Below, piece after piece: positions 18,589-27,106 of a stretch of 64,000 bases of DNA. Below the pieces are notes generated by a model. That model saw nothing but the letters and a program-made list of their open reading frames with translations. It did no database searches and was not told where the DNA came from. A program made the position numbers and the translations under genes. Source of the stretch: JBBKWH01 sp037968855 (lineage in GTDB: Bacteria; Pseudomonadota; Gammaproteobacteria; Pseudomonadales; Moraxellaceae); contig JBBKWH010000014.1 of NCBI GenBank assembly GCA_037968855.1, forward strand, positions 1 through 64,000. Direction: 5' to 3'. How positions within the stretch are numbered: the first letter of the stretch is position 1; the number at the start of each line of letters is the position of its first letter.

Positions 18589-19944
18589 ATGACTCGAAAT
18601 AAGACCATCGCAGCAATTGCCACACCACAAGGTCGTGGTGGAATTGGGGTGATTCGGTTGTCTGGGCCAGATGCGCTTTCGATTTGTCAGCAGCTCACGA
18701 CCAAGAATTTGCCCAAGCCACGTCAGGCGCAATTTGCGGTGTTTTTGGATGCTGATGGCCAGAGTATTGATGAAGGCTTGGTGCTGTGCTTTGTTGCCCC
18801 GCAGTCGTTTACTGGCGAAGATGTGGTTGAGCTACAAGGCCATGGCGGTATTGTGGTGCAAAATGCGCTGTTAGCGCGTGTGTTTGCGCTGGGTGCGACC
18901 CCTGCTCAGGCAGGTGAGTTTTCGGCACGTGCATTTGATCACGGTAAGCTGGACTTGGTGCAGGCTGAGGCGATTGCCGATTTGATTGATGCCAGTAGCC
19001 AAGCGGCTGCCAAGTCGGCCATGCGTTCATTGCAAGGTGTTTTTTCGACTCGTATTCAAACGGTGTTAGAGCAGTTAATTCATTTACGTCTGCATGTTGA
19101 GGCTGCGATTGATTTTCCGGAAGAGGAGATTGATTTTTTGGCTGATGGCAAGATTTTAAACTTGCTTACGACGGTTCAATCTGCGGTGACGGCGGTGCAA
19201 TCGTCAGCCAAGCAAGGCCAGTTGTTACGTGAAGGCTTGCAGGTGGTGATTGCTGGCCAGCCGAATGCTGGTAAGTCGAGCCTGCTGAATGCTTTGGCGG
19301 GTATTGATCGGGCGATTGTCACCGATATTGCGGGTACGACCCGTGATGTTCTGCATGAGAAAATCACCTTAAATGGTTTGCCCATTACCTTAACGGATAC
19401 CGCTGGATTGCGTGAAACGGCTGACGTGGTCGAGCAAGAGGGGATTCGCCGTGCTTATCGCGAGATTGAGCAGGCCGATCTACTGCTGTTGGTCCATGAC
19501 GCCAGTCAGGGTGATGCTCCCCTCGCCTTGGCCCAGCAGTTTTTTGCTGATCAATTTGATCCCAAGCGATTATTGATCATTAGCAATAAATGCGATTTAT
19601 GCGGTGTTGATGCACAGGTGGATGAGTTGCACGGCTTTAGTCGTGTCTGGCTGTCGGCCAAGCGATTAGAGGGGCTAGATGGGCTAATTACGCTGATTGG
19701 CGCACGTGCAGGCTATCAACCTGAAGAAGACACGTTTATCGCGCGTACGCGGCATTTGGATGCAATGCGGCGCTGCCAAGCGTATTTGGCCGATGCACAT
19801 GAGCAGTTGGTGGTGTTTCATGCCGGAGAGTTGATGGCTGAGTCGTTACGACTGGCTCAAAATGCCTTATCTGAAATTACCGGTGAGTTTACGGCTGATG
19901 ATCTGCTTGGTGAAATTTTTGGATCATTTTGTATTGGAAAATAA
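18589..19944 (+). CDS. mnmE: tRNA modification GTPase MnmE
   Basis: With MnmG it makes the 5-carboxymethylaminomethyl group on the wobble uridine of certain tRNAs. The 451-residue protein has an N-terminal folate-binding domain (IAAIATPQGRGGIGVIRLSG). It carries an inserted G domain with P-loop GQPNAGKSSLLN, DIAGTTRDV, DTAGLRET and NKCD. It ends with the essential CIGK motif. The ATG at 18589 has GGAGG 7 bases upstream; an ATG at 18583 touches that site. It is the distal gene of the conserved oriC-proximal block but follows its own terminator. Confidence 0.97.
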   Translation: MTRNKTIAAIATPQGRGGIGVIRLSGPDALSICQQLTTKNLPKPRQAQFAVFLDADGQSIDEGLVLCFVAPQSFTGEDVVELQGHGGIVVQNALLARVFALGATPAQAGEFSARAFDHGKLDLVQAEAIADLIDASSQAAAKSAMRSLQGVFSTRIQTVLEQLIHLRLHVEAAIDFPEEEIDFLADGKILNLLTTVQSAVTAVQSSAKQGQLLREGLQVVIAGQPNAGKSSLLNALAGIDRAIVTDIAGTTRDVLHEKITLNGLPITLTDTAGLRETADVVEQEGIRRAYREIEQADLLLLVHDASQGDAPLALAQQFFADQFDPKRLLIISNKCDLCGVDAQVDELHGFSRVWLSAKRLEGLDGLITLIGARAGYQPEEDTFIARTRHLDAMRRCQAYLADAHEQLVVFHAGELMAESLRLAQNALSEITGEFTADDLLGEIFGSFCIGK

Positions 19945-19949
19945 GCCAA

Positions 19950-19975
19950 AAAAACGGCAGATATCTGCCGTTTTT
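19950..19975. terminator. bidirectional terminator after mnmE
   Basis: A perfect 26-bp palindrome centred on GATATC, with A/T runs at both ends. It serves mnmE and the convergent small membrane-protein gene. Confidence 0.85.
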
Positions 19976-19992
19976 AAATGACTTGGGATGGG

Positions 19993-20262
19993 TTATAAAC
20001 CACTTTTAATCCGCTGTTTACGGATCAGATTAAAAATAAACAAGATCAGCACTGCACCAACAATCGACATAATAAAACCAGCCGATTCACCTTTGGCATA
20101 TAAGCCTAGCAATTGACCGAGTACGGTTGCCAATAAAGAGCCAGCAATCCCAATACCAACGGTCAGCCAAAATCCTGCTTTGTCATCACCTGGATGGACG
20201 GCACGTGCGATGAGACCGGCAAAAAAACCAATAATAATGGCACCGATAATGCTAAAGATCAT
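19993..20262 (-). CDS. GlsB/YeaQ/YmgE family small membrane protein
   Basis: An 89-residue, very hydrophobic protein with about three membrane segments: IFSIIGAIIIGFFAGLIAR, FWLTVGIGIAGSLLATVLGQ and FIMSIVGAVLILFIFNLI. The loop ARAVHPGDDKAGFWLT is typical of the GlsB/YeaQ/YmgE group, often linked to stress response but without a known biochemical role. The ATG at 20262 has CAGGAGT about 9 bases upstream; the longer frame to 20364 adds an unrelated basic tail. It is convergent with mnmE and shares its terminator. Confidence 0.85.
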   Translation of the reverse strand: MIFSIIGAIIIGFFAGLIARAVHPGDDKAGFWLTVGIGIAGSLLATVLGQLLGLYAKGESAGFIMSIVGAVLILFIFNLIRKQRIKSGL

Positions 20263-20342
20263 GCTGATGTACTCCTGTGAGATGGTCACGTGATCAATAG
20301 ATCGTGATATTGATTGCAGCTTAGACAGGATTGAGCGTTTGC

Positions 20343-20369
20343 ACTGTTTGGCTTTTGCAGCCAAACAGT
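20343..20369. repeat. 10-bp inverted repeat downstream of mpl
   Basis: ACTGTTTGGC and GCCAAACAGT pair across a 7-base loop, about 100 bp beyond the mpl stop and upstream of the small membrane-protein gene. No T-run follows on either strand, so it is not a standard terminator. It may stabilise a transcript end or act in the leader. Confidence 0.45.
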
Positions 20370-20466
20370 ACCGATCTGTCCATTAGTCGCTGATTTATAG
20401 ACGTTGGTTAGACGTTGGTAAAATTTTATAATGCAGTTCTGTATCTCATCTCTTGATGATGGCTGC

Positions 20467-21825
20467 TTAACGAGTGGTGAGTGCTTGGATCAGTTGTTGA
20501 TGCAGGCCACCAAATCCACCATTAGACATGATGATGACGGCATCACCAGTCTGAGCATCGCTGCACACTTGGCTGATGATGTCATCAAGACTCGGTGCAA
20601 TACGCGCAGGATTAGTCGCTGCTGCAACCACAGGGCTTAAATCCCAATCTAAACCGGCTGGCTGATACCAAATGACTTGATCGGCCATGCGTGCTGCATA
20701 TGCCAGACCGTCTTTGTGACTGCCCATGCGCATGGTGTTTGAGCGAGGTTCAATGATTGCCCACAGGCGACGCTGTCCGATTTTTTTGCGCGCACCATCT
20801 AAAGTGGTGTCGATAGCGGTCGGGTGATGGGCAAAATCATCATACACCTCAATGCCATCGACGGTAGCCAACAGTTCCATACGACGTTTGACACCCCCAA
20901 AATCAGACAGTGCCTGACAGGCTGTCGCTGCTGACACGCCCACATGAGCTGCTGCTGCAATGGCAGCCAAACCATTGGCGACACTATGACGACCGGTCAT
21001 AGACCACGTCACGCGGCCTTGCGCTTGACCTTGAAAAGACACGCTAAAATCACTGCCATCGGCATGGTGCAGTTCGGCTTGCCAATCGGCTGCACTCTCA
21101 ATGCCAGTACGCTGGGTCGGCGTCCAGCAGCCCATTGCGAGCACCACATCAAGGGCAGGTTCATTGTTAGGTAGAATAATTTGGCCACTTTGCGGAATGG
21201 TGCGTACCAAGTGATGAAACTGCTTTTGAATTGCGGCGAGATCATCAAAAATGTCGGCATGATCAAATTCAAGATTATTTAAAATGGCCGTGCGTGGATG
21301 GTAATGCACGAATTTTGAGCGTTTATCAAAAAAAGCCGAATCATATTCGTCGGCTTCAACCACAAAATAATCGCCACCTAAGCGTGCGCTTTGGCTAAAA
21401 CCGAGTGGTACACCGCCAATCAAAAAGCCTGGATTTAAGCCGGCCTGATCGAGTATCCATGCCAGCATAGTGGTAGTGGTGGTTTTGCCATGTGTGCCTG
21501 CAACCGCTAAGACGTGCTTGTTAGGCAGGACATAACGTGCCAAAAACTCTGGCCCAGAGGTGTAGTTGAGCCCTTGATCCAGCATGTACTCGACTGCTTC
21601 TATGCCACGTTTCATGGCATTACCAACCACTACGACATCGGGATGTGGCTGCAAATGACTGGCAGCATAGCCTTGCATGAGTTCGATGCCTGCTGCTTCT
21701 AATTGGGTCGACATCGGTGGATAGACGTTTTGATCAGAGCCAGTCACGGTATGGCCTAGCTCGCGCGCTAGTAATGCCAATGACCCCATAAACGTGCCAC
21801 AAATACCCAAAATATGCAGATGCAT
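20467..21825 (-). CDS. mpl: UDP-MurNAc:L-alanyl-gamma-D-glutamyl-meso-diaminopimelate ligase
   Basis: Murein-recycling ligase that attaches salvaged tripeptide to UDP-MurNAc. The 452-residue protein is a Mur ligase: the N-terminal nucleotide-binding start HILGICGTFMGSLALLA is specific to Mpl. The ATP P-loop is GTHGKTTTTTMLAWILD, followed by EADEYDSAFFDKRSKF, NLEFDHADIF and a C-terminal domain with DDFAHHPTAI. It works on products generated by AmpD, also encoded in this window. A long gap of 358 bp separates it from purE. Confidence 0.96.
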   Translation of the reverse strand: MHLHILGICGTFMGSLALLARELGHTVTGSDQNVYPPMSTQLEAAGIELMQGYAASHLQPHPDVVVVGNAMKRGIEAVEYMLDQGLNYTSGPEFLARYVLPNKHVLAVAGTHGKTTTTTMLAWILDQAGLNPGFLIGGVPLGFSQSARLGGDYFVVEADEYDSAFFDKRSKFVHYHPRTAILNNLEFDHADIFDDLAAIQKQFHHLVRTIPQSGQIILPNNEPALDVVLAMGCWTPTQRTGIESAADWQAELHHADGSDFSVSFQGQAQGRVTWSMTGRHSVANGLAAIAAAAHVGVSAATACQALSDFGGVKRRMELLATVDGIEVYDDFAHHPTAIDTTLDGARKKIGQRRLWAIIEPRSNTMRMGSHKDGLAYAARMADQVIWYQPAGLDWDLSPVVAAATNPARIAPSLDDIISQVCSDAQTGDAVIIMSNGGFGGLHQQLIQALTTR

Positions 21826-22183
21826 GTCAAGACTCTCCTGAAGTGATGCGTGTCAAACCACATCAAGCGTGATGACACAATAATATGGCGAAACGATAGC
21901 AAGGCAGATGTCGAAAAGATACCTCATCGTTAGACGGTACGCTGAGGGAAAAATAAGCCGAAAACAGAGTGTTTTTACTACGCATCAGCATGCAATACTC
22001 AGTCAATTGTTGGCATCATCCATAGATACTTTAGCCATGCTGATCTGGCTATTGCTGGCTTAAATGCGATGAGACGCGCCAGTATTGACAGGCTTGCTGC
22101 GATATTCATCACACAAGCTCCCCAAACAGCTGTAAATGCGGCATAATATGCGGTCATTTTTTGCGCCGATAATTGGGAATGCC
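21826..22183. other. intergenic region between divergent mpl and purE
   Basis: This stretch holds the promoters of two divergent genes. A TTGACA at 22085-22090 and a CATAAT at 22142-22147 are visible, but their spacing does not make a standard pair. An in-frame start for purE at 22136 was rejected in favour of 22184. I see no RNA gene or strong hairpin. No PurR-type operator could be recognised. Confidence 0.45.
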
Positions 22184-22714
22184 ATGAATCCGGTCACTGC
22201 ACCAGCCACCTCTCCTGCCGGTCAGCCTTTGGTCGGCATTATTATGGGCTCTCAATCTGATTGGGCCACGCTCGAACATACCGCCAGTATGCTGGCGACA
22301 CTCGGTGTGCCTTTTGAGGCCGAAGTCGTGTCTGCACATCGTACGCCAGACCGTCTGTTTGATTATGCGGATCAGGCACGTGGGCGTGGGATTCAGGTCA
22401 TTATCGCCGGTGCCGGTGGCGCTGCCCATCTGCCAGGCATGTGTGCCGCCAAAACGGATCTACCTGTTTTGGGTGTACCTGTCCAGTCGTCGATTTTAAA
22501 TGGCGTAGATTCGCTGTTATCGATTGTACAAATGCCTGCGGGGATTGCTGTAGGTACTTTGGCGATTGGTAAGGCTGGTGCAACCAATGCGGCTATTTTG
22601 GCCGCACAGATTATTGGCTTGCAGAATGCCGAAATTGCTCAAGCAGTCGCTGATTTTCGTCAAGCGCAAACCGAAAAAGTTCGTGCATTCCCTGTGCCTG
22701 GAGTGACCAAATGA
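22184..22714 (+). CDS. purE: N5-carboxyaminoimidazole ribonucleotide mutase
   Basis: Converts N5-CAIR to CAIR in de novo purine synthesis, using the PurK product. The 176-residue protein has the class I PurE motifs GIIMGSQSDW, SAHRTPDRLFDYA, IAGAGGAAHLPGM and GVPVQSSILNG. The ATG at 22184 has GGGAA 7 bases upstream and fits the family length; a longer frame starts at 22136. It overlaps purK by four bases (ATGA), so the two are translationally coupled. Confidence 0.96.
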   Translation: MNPVTAPATSPAGQPLVGIIMGSQSDWATLEHTASMLATLGVPFEAEVVSAHRTPDRLFDYADQARGRGIQVIIAGAGGAAHLPGMCAAKTDLPVLGVPVQSSILNGVDSLLSIVQMPAGIAVGTLAIGKAGATNAAILAAQIIGLQNAEIAQAVADFRQAQTEKVRAFPVPGVTK

Positions 22715-23814
22715 GTGTGGTGCAAACCATTGGGATTTTTGGTGGTGGTCAATTGGGCCGAATGATGGCTCAGGCTGCACTACCACTCGGTTTGCGCTGC
22801 ACTTTTTTAGAACAAGCGCATGACTGCCCTTCGGCCATTTTAGGGCCGGTTTTTGGCTCGCATCAGTTAGATGCATTTGCTCAAAGCGCAGATGTGTTTA
22901 GTCTAGAGTTTGAAAACACACCGCTGGCCGATGCAGATCAATTACTGCAAACCCAAACCTTATATCCGCCACGCCAAGCCTTGGCGACTGCACAAAATCG
23001 CTTGCTCGAAAAAGCCTTATTTGATCAGTTGGCCATTCCGGTTGCTGCGTATCAACAGATTGATACACAGGCTGATATTGAGCGGGCGGCAAAGACATTA
23101 GGCTTACCGCTGGTGATCAAGACAGCAATGGGTGGTTATGATGGCAAAGGCCAATTTGTGCTGCGTCATGCCGACCAGATTGCGCAAGCATGGGCTGAAT
23201 TAGGTGCGGCAGTGCCATTGGTGGCCGAAGCGTTTGTCTGCTTTGAGCGTGAGTTGTCGATTATTGCCGTGCGCGGTCAAGATGGCGAGGTTCGTTGCTA
23301 TCCACTGGCCGAAAATCATCATCATCATGGCATCTTGTCGCATTCGATTGTGCCAGCACCCGATGGTGATGCATTGCTGCCGGTTGCCGAAGATTACATC
23401 ACCCGCTTACTTAGCCATCTTAATTATGTGGGGGTGCTGACCCTAGAGTTGTTTGTCACCGCAGATGGTCTGTTGGCCAACGAGATGGCACCACGGGTGC
23501 ATAATTCAGGCCATTGGAGCATTGAAGGCGCTGTCTGTTCGCAGTTTGAAAATCACATTCGCGCTGTTGCTGGCTTGCCTTTAGGGTCAACGGCTTTGGT
23601 TCAGCCGTGTGTGTTGGTCAATATTATTGGTCAGCATCCAAAGACCGCTGATGTACTTGCAATTGAAGGTGCCCATTTGCATTTGTACGGCAAAACGGAG
23701 CGTGTGGGTCGTAAGCTAGGCCATGTCACCTTAATGCCGAGTGATCTGCAACAGATGGCGGTGCGAATGAACGCCCTTGCTGCATGCTTGCCAGAACCAC
23801 TGGCGCTGCAATAA
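22711..23814 (+). CDS. purK: N5-carboxyaminoimidazole ribonucleotide synthetase
   Basis: ATP-grasp enzyme that carboxylates AIR with bicarbonate to give N5-CAIR, passed to PurE. The 367-residue protein has the N-terminal GIFGGGQLGRMMAQAA, the ATP-grasp region with LPLVIKTAMGGYDGKGQFV, ECFERELSIIA-like segment (VCFERELSIIAVRG) and the C-terminal NEMAPRVHNSGHWSIEGA. It is the second gene of purEK. No terminator lies directly after it; the first strong one is at 24013-24038. Confidence 0.96.
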   Translation: MSVVQTIGIFGGGQLGRMMAQAALPLGLRCTFLEQAHDCPSAILGPVFGSHQLDAFAQSADVFSLEFENTPLADADQLLQTQTLYPPRQALATAQNRLLEKALFDQLAIPVAAYQQIDTQADIERAAKTLGLPLVIKTAMGGYDGKGQFVLRHADQIAQAWAELGAAVPLVAEAFVCFERELSIIAVRGQDGEVRCYPLAENHHHHGILSHSIVPAPDGDALLPVAEDYITRLLSHLNYVGVLTLELFVTADGLLANEMAPRVHNSGHWSIEGAVCSQFENHIRAVAGLPLGSTALVQPCVLVNIIGQHPKTADVLAIEGAHLHLYGKTERVGRKLGHVTLMPSDLQQMAVRMNALAACLPEPLALQ

Positions 23815-23937
23815 GTCGAGTTGGGTCGGAATGAATATTCTGTTGCTCGTCGGAAAGTCTGTGCCTTGCGTAGCTTTGTTGGATTTGTCTAACAATTTAT
23901 GCTGTCGGCGGTAATATTTACATTCTACAATGGTCAA

Positions 23938-24038
23938 GTCAGCAGATGACCTGTTTTGCACACATCATCTGCCACCCGTTCGATACGGCTCTATCGACCA
24001 AACCCTCTTTCGGGGTGGCGCATGCCACCCTTTTTTTT
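23938..24038 (+). ncRNA. candidate small RNA with three hairpins and a terminator
   Basis: After purK, a gap of 265 bp contains three successive hairpins. The first pairs GCAGATGA (23942-23949) with TCATCTGC (23965-23972). The second pairs TCGATA with TATCGA (23980-23997). The third pairs GGGTGGC with GCCACCC across GCAT (24013-24030), followed by eight T, a strong rho-independent end. A TACAAT at 23926-23931 could be the -10 of a dedicated promoter, with a weak -35. It could instead be the structured 3' end of the purEK mRNA. It does not resemble 6S, 4.5S or tmRNA. Confidence 0.45.
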
Positions 24039-24079
24039 GCCTGCAATTTGGTCAGCCCGTATGGATCGCATTAAGTGTC

Positions 24080-24646
24080 TTAGGCGTCGGTATCTGGTGT
24101 TTCTGCCGTAGGAGCTTTGCTGGTTTTGCGACGAGTCCGTGGCTTGACCTCAACCTTGGTCACCATGTCAGCAGGGCCGTCAGACACGATTTCAACAGGT
24201 GTGATGTCTTTTTCGGTGGCTTCGCTTTCGGCATTTAAGCGGTTAATCAGCTTTTGAATGTAGGTCTTCAGTTCGCTGGATGCTTGAACATCAAGTAACA
24301 GCTTGCGCAGTTGCTCAAAATCGGTACGCAGAGCTTTTAAGGCGTCTTCAGCTTCTTGTTGAGCCTCTTTGATCAATGCCAATGCATCACGGGCGCTTTC
24401 GCTGTTATTGGCTTGCTCATCGATTTTTTGGCTAATGTTTTGACGAAGGTCTTGGTATAGGCTTTCGGCACGATCAACCAGTTCACGCGCTTTACTGACA
24501 TATGGGCTGGCTTCTTCTTGTAAACGATTGGCCAGTTTATGCAGGCTCTCAGTGGCGTGATTCAGCGCATTGTCGATGCTATCGCTGGTGGTCGATGTTT
24601 TTGTTTCTTGCTGTTGTTCAGTTGCGGTAGTGTCTTGAGCGGTCAT
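24080..24646 (-). CDS. predicted coiled-coil protein of unknown function
   Basis: A 188-residue, highly charged protein with no signal peptide or membrane segment. Residues of about 20-145 are almost wholly helical and coiled-coil in pattern (LHKLANRLQEEASPYVSKA, ALRTDFEQLRKLLLDVQ). The tail is lysine- and threonine-rich (KPRTRRKTSKAPTAETPD) and probably disordered. The ATG at 24646 has GAGG about 10 bases upstream; the frame continues to 24718 without better support. The pattern recalls phasin-like or apolipoprotein-like helical proteins, but I do not recognise a family. It is transcribed alone, convergent with the candidate RNA. Confidence 0.7.
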   Translation of the reverse strand: MTAQDTTATEQQQETKTSTTSDSIDNALNHATESLHKLANRLQEEASPYVSKARELVDRAESLYQDLRQNISQKIDEQANNSESARDALALIKEAQQEAEDALKALRTDFEQLRKLLLDVQASSELKTYIQKLINRLNAESEATEKDITPVEIVSDGPADMVTKVEVKPRTRRKTSKAPTAETPDTDA

Positions 24647-24871
24647 GGAGGTTTTCCTCAATTGATGGGAAGGAAAAAACAACGATCTGCCGTCCATCGT
24701 TTGCGGCATAGATCGCATTTCTCACGTGCATGACAAGCGTCATACATGAAAAATCCTATCCTGCACGACTTGTACACGCCAGAGGCCCAAACTTGTCGTA
24801 TAGTCGAACAACAGATGTGTTGATTTGCAACCGTTCGTCTGAGTTCTTTATCCTGATTATGGAAGTTTGCG

Positions 24872-25615
24872 ATGAGTAAAATGATTCCAGCCGTACTGGC
24901 CATTGCGCTAGCCGGTGGTGCGTTGGCCCCAGTGTTGCTGGCAAATGCTGCCGAACCCAAGATGGCTGCAGCAAAAAATGGCGGCGTTAAAGTGACCTCC
25001 AGCAGTACAGAGCTACAAAAAGTAGGATATGGTTTTGGTTACATGATGGGTAAAGGTAATCGTGAAACTGTCAATGATCTAGACATGGAAGCTTTTGTGT
25101 CTGGCTTCCGTGATGGTTATGGCGGCAAAGACAGCACACTAACCGATGAAGAAATTCGCACGACTTTTATGGCCTATAAGCAGCGCCGTGAAGCCGAAGA
25201 AGTCCAAGCGGCTGCCAAGCTTGGTGCCGAAAATACCAAAACAGGTACAGCATTTTTGGCTGAAAATGGCAAAAAAGCTGGCATCAAAACCACCGCCAGT
25301 GGTTTGCAATATGAAGTCTTGACCGAAGGTACCGGTGCTAGCCCAAAAGCCACCGATCAAGTCAAAGTGCACTATGAAGGCAAAATGCTAGATGGCACAG
25401 TGTTTGATAGCTCGGTCGCGCGTGGCGAGCCAGCAACCTTCCCATTGAATCAAGTCATCCCTGGTTGGACTGAGGGTGTGCAGTTGATGAAAGAAGGCGC
25501 GAAATATCGCTTTTTTATTCCATCAGCATTGGCGTATGGTGAAACCGGCGCAAGCACTATTCCACCAAACAGCGTGCTGATTTTTGATGTTGAGTTGATC
25601 AAGGTTAATCCTTAA
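24872..25615 (+). CDS. FKBP-type peptidyl-prolyl isomerase, Mip/FkpA type
   Basis: Periplasmic proline isomerase and chaperone. The 247-residue protein has a signal peptide ending LLANAAEPK and an N-terminal helical dimerisation domain with GYGFGYMMGKGNRE and a long helix (MAYKQRREAEEVQAAAKLG). The C-terminal FKBP domain, from about residue 145, shows VKVHYEGKMLDGTVFDSS, FPLNQVIPGWTEGVQLM and IPSALAYGETGASTIPPNS. This layout is that of Mip, FkpA and FklB. It ends at a bidirectional terminator shared with argA. Confidence 0.9.
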   Translation: MSKMIPAVLAIALAGGALAPVLLANAAEPKMAAAKNGGVKVTSSSTELQKVGYGFGYMMGKGNRETVNDLDMEAFVSGFRDGYGGKDSTLTDEEIRTTFMAYKQRREAEEVQAAAKLGAENTKTGTAFLAENGKKAGIKTTASGLQYEVLTEGTGASPKATDQVKVHYEGKMLDGTVFDSSVARGEPATFPLNQVIPGWTEGVQLMKEGAKYRFFIPSALAYGETGASTIPPNSVLIFDVELIKVNP

Positions 25616-25633
25616 TCAACAGCGCTTTGCATC

Positions 25634-25662
25634 AAAAAAACCCGCATATTGCGGGTTTTTTT
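25634..25662. terminator. bidirectional terminator between the FKBP gene and argA
   Basis: A near-perfect palindrome, AAAAAACCCGCA with its complement around TAT, with T-runs on both strands between convergent genes. Confidence 0.85.
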
Positions 25663-25679
25663 GTCACTAAACCAAATGC

Positions 25680-27026
25680 TTAAATTGTCTTCATAAACAC
25701 TTGCGAGTTGCGTTGGTAGTTATACATGGCTTTACGAGCATCGGGCAGATGCGTCACTGCCGCTGGCTCAAAGCCTTGTTCAATAAACCAATGGGCAGTG
25801 CGGGTGGTCAACACAAACAATTCTTCAATGCCTTTGCTGCGTGCACGTGCTTCGAGGTAATCGAGTAGCTCTGCACCACGGTTGGAACTGCGATAGCTGG
25901 GATGAACAGCCACACAAGCCACCTCAGCCGCCATTGGCTCATTGTCTTTGGTTGGAATCGGATACAACGCCGCGCAGCCGACGATCATGCCGTCACGCTC
26001 AATCACAGCAAACTGGCTAATTTCGTTTTCGAGCAATTCGCGCGAGCGACGTACCAAAATGCCTTCTTCCTCAAGGGGACGAAGCAGTTCAATCAGGCCG
26101 ACCACATCGTCAATATCGGCAGTACGAATTTCTTCATATGGATCATGGCTGATCAAAGTGCCAGAACCATCACGGGTAAACAGCTCTTGCAGCAATGCAC
26201 CGTCACGGGCGTAAGAGATGATATGCACGCGGCGCACGCCACCACGACAGGCTTCCGATGCACCGCCCATGTGTCTTAGTAGTTCGGTATCAATGATTTT
26301 GTCACGTAGATACTGGTCAACTTCATTGGGGATCAGTTCGCGTAGCAGGCGATCTTCATCATCAGCAATGCCTTCTTTTTCGCCCAAAAAAATCAGCTTA
26401 TCGGCTTTGAGTGTTTTGGCGGTTTTGACCGCGACTTCTTCGCCCAGCAGATTAAACACTTCGCCAGTGGTGGAGTATCCGGTTGGACCAAGCACCACGA
26501 TATGACGATTATCGAGGTTTTTTTGAATCGCTTCGATATCAACCGAGCGCACTTCGCCAGTCAGTTGATAGTCGACCCCGTTGCGAATGCCATACGGACG
26601 TGCAGTAATAAAGTTGCCAGAGACGGCATCAATCCGCGCGCCATACATGGGTGAGTTGGCCAAGCCCATAGACAGTAAGGCTTCAATCTCTAAACGAATT
26701 GATCCAACGGCATCAAGCACACAACGCAAGGCTTCACGCGTGGTGATGCGCAAGCCCTCATGAAACGGCGTTTGTAGATCGTATTCAATCAAGTTTTCGT
26801 CGATTTGCGGACGTGCGCCGTGCACCAAAACCAGCTTAATGCCCAAGCTATGCAGCAAAGCGATATCATGAATAATATTACGAAAATTATCATGGCTGAC
26901 CGCTTCGCCACCAAACATCAGCACAAAGGTTTTGCCTCGATGCGCGTTGATATACGGCGCAGAGTTACGGAACCAATGCACATATTGCTCGGTCATGGTG
27001 TCAGGCGACAGAAAATCATCGGTCAT
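25680..27026 (-). CDS. argA: N-acetylglutamate synthase
   Basis: First enzyme of arginine synthesis, acetylating glutamate with acetyl-CoA and usually inhibited by arginine. The 448-residue protein has an N-terminal amino-acid-kinase-like domain (YVHWFRNSAPYINAHRGKTF, LVLVHGARPQI) that senses arginine in this family. A C-terminal GNAT acetyltransferase domain begins near residue 300 (VRRSRELLENEISQFAVIER, LFVLTTRTAHWFIEQGF). It matches the Pseudomonas ArgA type. The ATG at 27026 has GGTGG upstream; the ATG ten codons later lacks a site. argE follows on the same strand direction, upstream at 28276. Confidence 0.96.
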   Translation of the reverse strand: MTDDFLSPDTMTEQYVHWFRNSAPYINAHRGKTFVLMFGGEAVSHDNFRNIIHDIALLHSLGIKLVLVHGARPQIDENLIEYDLQTPFHEGLRITTREALRCVLDAVGSIRLEIEALLSMGLANSPMYGARIDAVSGNFITARPYGIRNGVDYQLTGEVRSVDIEAIQKNLDNRHIVVLGPTGYSTTGEVFNLLGEEVAVKTAKTLKADKLIFLGEKEGIADDEDRLLRELIPNEVDQYLRDKIIDTELLRHMGGASEACRGGVRRVHIISYARDGALLQELFTRDGSGTLISHDPYEEIRTADIDDVVGLIELLRPLEEEGILVRRSRELLENEISQFAVIERDGMIVGCAALYPIPTKDNEPMAAEVACVAVHPSYRSSNRGAELLDYLEARARSKGIEELFVLTTRTAHWFIEQGFEPAAVTHLPDARKAMYNYQRNSQVFMKTI

Positions 27027-27106
27027 GGCAGTACATCCACCCCATCAGTGATTACACATAGACAGCAGGCTAATCAAGCCACACTATTTTAAGATCTCTA
27101 ACCATA

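Noticed and set aside
20281..20300. CACGTG near 20288 as a further parS
   Set aside because: The flanks GGTCACGTGATC do not extend the palindrome to the parS consensus.
23815..24040. 6S RNA gene after purK
   Set aside because: No long closing stem or central bubble can be drawn; the region folds as three short separate hairpins.
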